Source: Desulfobacteraceae bacterium (GTDB taxonomy: Bacteria > Desulfobacterota > Desulfobacteria > Desulfobacterales > SURF-7). From it: a stretch of DNA of 9,623 nucleotides. The notes beneath the pieces are model-generated. The model was not told the origin of the DNA, searched no databases, and worked only from the letters and a program-made list of their open reading frames with translations. Each line of letters starts with the position of its first letter. The first letter of the stretch is position 1. The stretch is taken from contig JAUXBD010000016.1 of NCBI GenBank assembly GCA_030619585.1, forward strand, positions 1-9,623, in the 5' to 3' direction. Positions 5,339 through 9,623 of the stretch are shown here, piece by piece. A program made the position numbers and the translations under genes.

Positions 5339-7075
5339 TTATTCACCCCCCTCTTCCCGCTTTTTCGCGTCATGAAGCCTGCCCATAACAATCTTCCACT
5401 GCTCATACAAAGATTCAGGCTCCTCTTTTCCGCTTTCCTCCCAGGGCCCGGGAAGCCCCATGTCCCTGGCGATGATTTTATAACAGTTATAACCTTCTGC
5501 CGACCCTGAACTTCCACCCACATACCACCCTGAACCTGTTCCATAGAGATTTTTTATTGGGGTCCTGTGGTTTGATAACTCAGGAGTTGGTCTGTTTTCG
5601 CCAAACTGATAGGGAACATGGTCAATGGTGGCCATGGCTCCTGTTGGCGACATGTTTTTCAGACGACAATGATCAAGGGGTGAGTTTGTGTCAACCCCTA
5701 TGATGTTGTCCCATGTCATGTTGGGAGCATAATCCTTCCAGATATCCAAAAGGTTTTCAGTGTATTTTTCTTTAAGTTCCATCCACTCTGAAACGGTATG
5801 AGATGTTGCCGGAGGGCCCAACTGTTCCGAGCTCAGTGTCTGTTTGCCGGGAGGCGCATATGAAGGATCAACATCACTGTGCCGCCAGACAACCGGTGTG
5901 TTGTCCTCTTTTGGCGGCCATTTGCCCAGTTGTGCCCACAGGCATTCACGAGACACATGTCCCGGGTCTGCGCTGTCCGTAAGGCCAAGCCAGTATGTGT
6001 GATTTATATCAGGATTAAACGATGCAGCATCATACTGGGGAGCTTCGTGAGCGGCAAATGTGTACCACATCAAACATCCAAAGGTGGCTTCCAGCAGTTC
6101 TATTCTTCTTGCATTCTGGTAAGTAAAGTGTTCCTTACCGATGATGTCAAACACCAACTGCTTTGGATTTAACCCTGCGCTTACCACCAGCTTGTTTGCC
6201 TTGATCTGGGTGCCGTCTGAAAGCCGGATACCTTTTGCTTCACCGTTTTCAATAATCGCCTTTTCAACTTCGCAATGGGTAAAAAATTCAACTCCCATCT
6301 GTACCAGAAGTTTGTGAGCGGCGTGGGCAACCTGATGGGTCCCTCCCCTTGCAAAACCGATACTAGGAGGGGATGCCATTATACCAAATGCTGATTGACC
6401 GCTGCCCGGTTGGTTAACATCAAAAGAGCAGGAAAGCGCAAACCTGGCAAGAACGTACTGCATCTCCGGGCTTTCCCAGTATTCCTTTACAAGCCGCATG
6501 TGACTGGATGCCAGCACCAGTGAATCCGGTGCCATGTCAATCTCTATCAGCTTTTCATATAACTTTGCCTGGCGTTCAAATATTTCAGGTTTCTGCTGGT
6601 TCTCCAAAGGATTAAAAAGCATATCCATATGGACACGCTGAAGTTCCGGGCTAATGGACAGTTCCCTGAGTTTGAGCCATCTGTCCGCATCCCGCTCGGA
6701 AAAACGAGCTATCTCCTGTGCTGTTTTCTCCTGGTGAAAATCATGTTTGTCACTGTATATGGTAAGACAGGTATTGTTATCTTTGAATATAGCTCCGTCA
6801 CTTACTTTGTACTGGTCAATTCTTGCTCCATACTCCCAGAACTCAGGAAAATCCCTATAGATCGGCAGGTAATACCACGGCAACTGTATCGAAGCATGGG
6901 TGTTTCCGCGAAAGCCGGGCGCAGCGATCTCTTCAGTTGCCAGGGCGCCGCCGATTTCATGCCTTCGTTCAAATATCCCCACACTCATGCCGCCATATTT
7001 CCTAAGGTAAAGTGAAAGAAAAAGAGCCTTTGTTCCTCCCCCGATGATTACAGCATCAAACGTTTTATCAGCCAT
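5339..7075 (-). CDS. FAD-dependent oxidoreductase paralog with altered glycine motif
   Basis: This is the first gene of the minus-strand pair, 578 residues from the chosen start. The frame is open to an ATG at 7117, but ATG 7075 is preferred. It has a GAGGAG ribosome site (complement of 7082-7087) with 6-nt spacing, and MADKTFDAVIIGGG then aligns with the family N-terminus. The fold signature is present: FDAVIIGGG, then IFERRHEIGGALATEE, ADGTQIKANKLVVSAG, and the C-terminal NLYGTGSGWYVGGSSGSAEG. The motif that should read GxGxxG is GGGTKA (residues 12-17), so the third glycine is Ala. The C-terminus carries about 40 extra charged residues after the FAD loop (WEESGKEEPESLYEQW and a basic tail). 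It may be a divergent or structural partner of the downstream paralog. Substrate unknown. Confidence 0.88.
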   Translation of the reverse strand: MADKTFDAVIIGGGTKALFLSLYLRKYGGMSVGIFERRHEIGGALATEEIAAPGFRGNTHASIQLPWYYLPIYRDFPEFWEYGARIDQYKVSDGAIFKDNNTCLTIYSDKHDFHQEKTAQEIARFSERDADRWLKLRELSISPELQRVHMDMLFNPLENQQKPEIFERQAKLYEKLIEIDMAPDSLVLASSHMRLVKEYWESPEMQYVLARFALSCSFDVNQPGSGQSAFGIMASPPSIGFARGGTHQVAHAAHKLLVQMGVEFFTHCEVEKAIIENGEAKGIRLSDGTQIKANKLVVSAGLNPKQLVFDIIGKEHFTYQNARRIELLEATFGCLMWYTFAAHEAPQYDAASFNPDINHTYWLGLTDSADPGHVSRECLWAQLGKWPPKEDNTPVVWRHSDVDPSYAPPGKQTLSSEQLGPPATSHTVSEWMELKEKYTENLLDIWKDYAPNMTWDNIIGVDTNSPLDHCRLKNMSPTGAMATIDHVPYQFGENRPTPELSNHRTPIKNLYGTGSGWYVGGSSGSAEGYNCYKIIARDMGLPGPWEESGKEEPESLYEQWKIVMGRLHDAKKREEGGE

Positions 7076-7132
7076 CACACTCTCCTCATCCGGCAAAGTC
7101 GGAGCCTTAAAATTCAAAACATTGATAATAAA

Positions 7133-7231
7133 TCAGTCAAATATAGCATCACGGCGGAAAAATTTCCACTTGCCGTCAATCTTTTTCAACTTGTCTTTGT
7201 ACCGGCCAGTTGCCAGTATTGCCCGGGCCAT
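7133..7231 (-). pseudogene. C-terminal relic of a SnoaL/NTF2-like protein
   Basis: The minus strand has a 32-codon frame ending at TGA 7135-7133. Its product includes ATGRYKDKLKKIDGKWKFFR and ends RRDAIFD. This resembles the last two strands of SnoaL-like (NTF2-fold) domains, where G-R-Y-x-D-x-x-x-x-x-D-G-x-W-x-F-x-x-R is typical. The intact domain has about 130-150 residues. The ATG at 7231 is preceded two codons upstream by an in-frame TAG, so nothing N-terminal remains. The relic ends 57 nt before the FAD gene start at 7075, consistent with it once being the first gene of that operon. Such proteins often work beside oxidoreductases in ring and steroid-type catabolism. The call rests on one short motif and is moderate. 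Confidence 0.5.
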
Positions 7232-7435
7232 TTTCTATGAACACCTTATAAACAAAAAAGATCTGTTTTTCAAATGTATTCATAAAATACAGTTTACTGA
7301 AGCAATAACAATTATGATCCGGCAACACCACTTTCCCACAATTTTATGATTTTTCAATAGCCTTCACTACCCAATCAACACTCACTCTCTAAATAACCAG
7401 CTAATATAACATGATAAATTTCCATACTGTCATAC
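7232..7435. other. AT-rich intergenic region with no recognised gene
   Basis: About 200 bp between the SnoaL-like relic and the sigma54 promoter. I see no gene, no GC-rich hairpin and no convincing sigma70 promoter on either strand. The minus-strand promoter of the FAD genes should lie here or in the relic. A palindromic AAGATCT-centred run near 7255-7272 is AT-only and not a good terminator. Binding sites for the sigma54 activator would be expected here, but no clear inverted repeat was found. Confidence 0.5.
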
Positions 7436-7463
7436 TGGCATATCTATTGCTAAATACTGTCAT
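7424..7463 (+). repeat. Three decamer repeats ATACTGKCAT around the sigma54 promoter
   Basis: ATACTGTCAT occurs exactly at 7424-7433 and 7454-7463, 30 bp apart. A one-mismatch copy, ATACTGGCAT, lies at 7432-7441 and overlaps the -24 element. The copies bracket the -24/-12 promoter at 7436-7451. They may bind a regulator, or may be chance duplication of promoter sequence. Confidence 0.5.
7436..7451 (+). promoter_or_regulatory. Sigma54 (-24/-12) promoter
   Basis: The sequence TGGCATATCTATTGCT matches the sigma54 consensus TGGCAC-N5-TTGCW at all positions but one, with the GG and GC dinucleotides at the required spacing. It lies 55 nt before ATG 7506 and points toward it. A sigma54 activator is encoded just downstream, which supports function. 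The start of transcription is expected near 7462. Confidence 0.75.
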
Positions 7464-7505
7464 TAACATTGCGGTATAAGCAGTCCTTAGAAGGGGGAAA
7501 AGATC

Positions 7506-7886
7506 ATGTCTGAAATTATAATATTCTCGACGAAAAAAAACAGGACCGGTAAAAGCATAAAACAGGTTGTAAATTCAGTAACATCAGAGCGACCCAAAAA
7601 GGTCTACACATCAATAAGTAAACTTGCTCATAGGCTTCAAAATCACATGGATCATATTACGATTGGAATATTTCTGACATCAGACCAGGATGAGCTGTCC
7701 GGCCTTACATCTATTCAGCATCTATTCCGCAGCATACGGGTAATTCTGGTGGTTCCGGATAGAGACCATCACACTATCTCAAAGGGCTTTTCTCTCAAGC
7801 CACGCTACTTGAGCTATGCTGACGGCGACTTATCAGATGTTGCCGCCATTATGGGCAAAATGGTGGGAAGGTTATTTTTCCCCTGA
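7506..7886 (+). CDS. Small receiver-like alpha/beta protein, no obvious phospho-acceptor
   Basis: This 126-residue protein is not a firm family match. Hydrophobic strands at residues 3-8, 50-57, 77-84 and 100-104 separated by helices give a CheY-like pattern. After the third strand (ITIGIFLTSDQDELSG) a receiver should have its phosphorylated Asp near the strand end. Here Thr58-Ser59 precede a D-Q-D-E run, so classical phosphorylation is doubtful. The fourth strand (RVILVVPDRD) and the segment PRYLSYADGD also fit a degenerate receiver. An AGGGGG ribosome site is 8 nt before ATG 7506. A sigma54 promoter lies upstream and a sigma54 activator without a sensory domain lies 159 nt downstream. The likely role, by inference, is a regulatory partner of that activator. 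A Rossmann-like domain of another family cannot be excluded. Confidence 0.6.
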   Translation: MSEIIIFSTKKNRTGKSIKQVVNSVTSERPKKVYTSISKLAHRLQNHMDHITIGIFLTSDQDELSGLTSIQHLFRSIRVILVVPDRDHHTISKGFSLKPRYLSYADGDLSDVAAIMGKMVGRLFFP

Positions 7887-7901
7887 CTCCACATCTGTTT
7901 T

Positions 7902-7913
7902 ATCTTTACAAAG
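7902..7913. promoter_or_regulatory. Box ATCTTTACAAAG, possible operator half of a pair
   Basis: This 12-base box lies just past the stop of the receiver-like gene. It differs at one base from ATCTTTCCAAAG at 8011-8022. Both sit in the leader of the sigma54 activator gene. Function is unproven, and AT-rich leaders can show such matches by chance. Confidence 0.25.
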
Positions 7914-8010
7914 GTTGCATTATAAAGTATGGTTGCGGGTAAATCTTTGGCATCTGTTATCTCCTTTCTCAAATAAATGTTTTTCTCATTATTTCTATTA
8001 GTGTGAGAAT

Positions 8011-8024
8011 ATCTTTCCAAAGAT
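8011..8024. promoter_or_regulatory. 14-bp inverted repeat ATCTTTCCAAAGAT, possible operator
   Basis: Perfect 6-bp arms (ATCTTT and AAAGAT) flank a CC centre, 21 nt before the activator start codon. The stem is AT-rich with no following T run, so it is not a good terminator. A protein-binding site or leader hairpin limiting translation of the activator is possible. Confidence 0.3.
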
Positions 8025-8045
8025 CGTTTACGGCAGGATACAAAT

Positions 8046-9083
8046 ATGGACAATGCAAACCTTATTCAATTCACAAAGCCACATGAAAGCGAACCAATTA
8101 GTAAATTGCAAAATGTAGGAGCATTGACCGGAATCATCACCAATAACCAAGAAATGCTCTTCATTTTTCAATACGTTGGATCCGTAGCCACTTCTAAGCA
8201 GCCAATTCTCATAACAGGAGAAACCGGTGTAGGGAAAGAGCTAGTCGCCAGACTTATACACAAACTAAGTTTGAACAGAGGAGAATTAGTAACTGTTAAT
8301 GTTGCAGGACTTGATGATAATGTGTTTTCCGACTCACTTTTCGGCCATGCAAAGGGAGCTTTTACAGGTGCAGACAAAAAACGCCGGGGTCTGATAGAAA
8401 AAGCGGATGGAGGCACTCTGTTTTTAGATGAAATCGGAAATTTAAGCCTTCCATCACAGGTAAAACTTTTAAGACTTCTCCAGGAGGGCGAATATATGCC
8501 CCTGGGCCAGGATGAGCTTAAACATACCAATGCACGCATTATAACAGCCACCAATATGGACCTTTGGTCTCTTCAAAAGGCAGGACATTTCAGAAATGAC
8601 TTAAATTTCAGGATAAGGACCCATCATATTAATATCCCACCCCTCCGGGAACGAAAAGACGATATCCCCTTGCTTTTGAATCATTTCGTAGAAAAAACAG
8701 CACAGGAGCTTAATAAAAAAAAGCCGACTCTGCCTAAAGAGCTGATACCTCTGCTTGAAACTTATTCCTTTCCCGGCAATATCAGAGAGCTACAGGCAAT
8801 AGTATATGATGCTATAAGCAGACACTCCTCCGGAATCCTTTCCTTGGACACTTTCAACCAGCACATTGAAGGTGAAAGAAAAAACATTACAACTTATGAC
8901 GAAACAGGTGCAAACACCTTAGTAAGATTTTCAACTGAACTGCCGACCATAAAGCATGCAACCCAACTGCTTGTGAATGAAGCACTGAAAAGAGCAAAGG
9001 GCAATAATGCCATTGCATCAAAAATGCTCGGCATCTCCAGACAGGCTTTAAGCAAACGTCTTAAAAATAGATCTTCAGTTTAA
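8046..9083 (+). CDS. Sigma54-dependent enhancer-binding activator (AAA+ plus Fis-type HTH, no sensory domain)
   Basis: This 345-residue activator uses ATP hydrolysis to remodel closed complexes of sigma54 RNA polymerase. The AAA+ core shows Walker A GETGVGKE (58-65), the sigma54-contact loop GAFTGA (104-109), Walker B GGTLFLDEIG (122-131), sensor I ATN (168-170), the arginine-finger region FRNDLNFRI (182-190) and sensor II PGNIREL (243-249). A Fis-type helix-turn-helix sits at about 313-341 (KGNNAIASKMLGISRQALSK). Only about 28 residues precede the core, so there is no receiver, GAF or PAS domain, as in PspF-like activators whose activity is set by a separate protein. AGGA at 8035-8038 serves ATG 8046. 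The receiver-like gene just upstream is the natural candidate partner. All ATPase and sigma54 contact motifs are intact. Targets probably include the -24/-12 promoter at 7436-7451. Confidence 0.93.
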   Translation: MDNANLIQFTKPHESEPISKLQNVGALTGIITNNQEMLFIFQYVGSVATSKQPILITGETGVGKELVARLIHKLSLNRGELVTVNVAGLDDNVFSDSLFGHAKGAFTGADKKRRGLIEKADGGTLFLDEIGNLSLPSQVKLLRLLQEGEYMPLGQDELKHTNARIITATNMDLWSLQKAGHFRNDLNFRIRTHHINIPPLRERKDDIPLLLNHFVEKTAQELNKKKPTLPKELIPLLETYSFPGNIRELQAIVYDAISRHSSGILSLDTFNQHIEGERKNITTYDETGANTLVRFSTELPTIKHATQLLVNEALKRAKGNNAIASKMLGISRQALSKRLKNRSSV

Positions 9084-9106
9084 TAAGCTCACCCTGCATA
9101 TTCCTT

Positions 9107-9135
9107 TTGACACTTTAGACCTGTCTCTTTATAAT
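9107..9135 (+). promoter_or_regulatory. Consensus sigma70 promoter of pepA
   Basis: TTGACA at 9107-9112 and TATAAT at 9130-9135 are separated by 17 bp, a perfect consensus housekeeping promoter. It lies 24 nt after the activator stop and 75 nt before the pepA start. This implies strong expression of pepA independent of the sigma54 unit. Confidence 0.8.
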
Positions 9136-9210
9136 CACACCAAATAATTTCGCAAACTGACAACGTATCAAAAACCATTGAGCTTGACCCAATCGAAGAG
9201 GAGTAAACAG

Positions 9211-9623
9211 GTGCTTAATTTAAAATCAATTGATTTAAAAAAAGAGAAGATAAACACACTGGTGGTCCCTGTTTGTGAGGACAAGGATATACATGACAGC
9301 CAGACAATATCAGCTATTATAAAAACCACAGGAAGTCTAAAAGAGTTCAGGGGGGCAAAAGGTGATGAGATAATATTCTACAACCCCGATGAAATCAAAG
9401 CAACGAGGGTAATTTTTTTAGGTCTTGGAAAGCTTGACAAAATAGATACGGAAGCCCTTCGGGCTTTTGCAGGCAACTCGGTCAAGAAATGCATTAAAAA
9501 AAGCCTGTCTGATATAGTAATAGCTGTGCCCTCTTCCGGTAAAATGGGGATTGATGTTTCCACAGTCCTTCAAGCCTTAATGGAAGGGGCCTGCCTGGGA
9601 AATCATCTGTTTGACAAATACAA
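9211..9623 (+). CDS. pepA: Leucyl aminopeptidase (M17), N-terminal part, runs off window
   Basis: PepA removes N-terminal amino acids from peptides in the cytoplasm, using two metal ions in a C-terminal catalytic domain that lies beyond the window. The 137 residues here are the N-terminal macro-like domain: strand INTLVVPVCEDKD, then EFRGAKGDEIIF, the core strand TRVIFLGLGKLDKIDTEALR, IVIAVPSS, and the linker helix ALMEGACLGNHLFDKY, which resembles the conserved E-G-x-x-L-x-x-Y-x-F-D-x-Y of M17 enzymes. The start is taken as GTG 9211, with a GAGGAG ribosome site at 9198-9203 and 7-nt spacing. No ATG occurs near the domain start. A perfect sigma70 promoter lies upstream, so the gene is a separate transcription unit from the sigma54 activator. 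Confidence 0.85.
   Translation, partial: MLNLKSIDLKKEKINTLVVPVCEDKDIHDSQTISAIIKTTGSLKEFRGAKGDEIIFYNPDEIKATRVIFLGLGKLDKIDTEALRAFAGNSVKKCIKKSLSDIVIAVPSSGKMGIDVSTVLQALMEGACLGNHLFDKY

Noticed and set aside
5320..5544. Minus-strand 74-codon frame at the junction of the two FAD genes
   Set aside because: It overlaps the C-terminus of the 578-residue protein in another frame and has no homology signal.
7044..7349. Plus-strand 101-codon frame over the FAD gene start and the SnoaL-like relic
   Set aside because: It is antisense to the FAD start and the relic, and its translation has no recognisable domain.
7339..7386. Short minus-strand peptide reading VSVDWVVKAIEKS before a stop
   Set aside because: It might be another gene tail, but 13 residues without a family signature are not enough.
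7945..7962. TGGCAT followed by T-rich sequence as a second sigma54 promoter
   Set aside because: The -12 GC dinucleotide is absent at the required spacing.
8168..8554. Minus-strand 128-codon frame inside the sigma54 activator
   Set aside because: It is the antisense shadow of the AAA+ core, where all conserved motifs are on the plus strand.

Overview
The window looks like Desulfobacterota-type chromosome (sulfate-reducer-like, possibly Desulfobacterales). The evidence is a cluster of CrtI/phytoene-desaturase-like FAD oxidoreductases, a CdhD/AcsC-type 4Fe-4S protein, a sigma54 promoter with an enhancer-binding activator, and a leucyl aminopeptidase. This placement is inferred from protein style only. 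There are no RNA genes, CRISPR arrays or insertion sequences.

Layout. (1) Positions 1-1519, plus strand, is a tight apparent operon: the tail of an unidentified gene, a FAD oxidoreductase missing about 410 internal residues in frame, a small protein ending in a 4Fe-4S domain, and a SRPBCC-fold protein whose start codon abuts the preceding stop. (2) Positions 1541-1588 hold six tandem octamers of consensus ATTTRAGG. (3) Positions 1591-3647, minus strand, form a lipid A block in the order lpxD, fabZ, lpxA, lpxI. lpxD and lpxA are full length and look functional. fabZ and lpxI survive only as 5' stubs of 44 and 29 codons that keep their ribosome binding sites and start codons. The block is visibly AT-richer than the FAD genes, and LpxA/LpxD have an alphaproteobacterial flavour. 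(4) Positions 3711-7075, minus strand, carry two full-length FAD oxidoreductase paralogs 2 nt apart. Just upstream is a C-terminal relic of a SnoaL/NTF2-like gene. (5) Positions 7436-9083, plus strand, form a regulatory unit: a sigma54 -24/-12 promoter wrapped in decamer repeats, a 126-residue receiver-like protein without an obvious phospho-acceptor, and a sigma54 activator lacking any N-terminal sensory domain. (6) From 9107 onward, a consensus sigma70 promoter precedes pepA (leucyl aminopeptidase), which runs off the window.

How it fits together. The FAD oxidoreductases, the SRPBCC protein and the SnoaL relic suggest redox or ring chemistry on a hydrophobic or CoA-bound substrate, but no pathway can be named. 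The receiver-like protein and the domain-less activator may be a split regulator whose target, including its own upstream promoter, is sigma54 dependent. The most unusual property is the density of deletion relics: four genes reduced to stubs or internally deleted. Two of them lie in a lipid A block that appears foreign. A genuine eroded or transferred locus and a chimeric metagenomic assembly are both possible, and the sequence alone does not decide between them.
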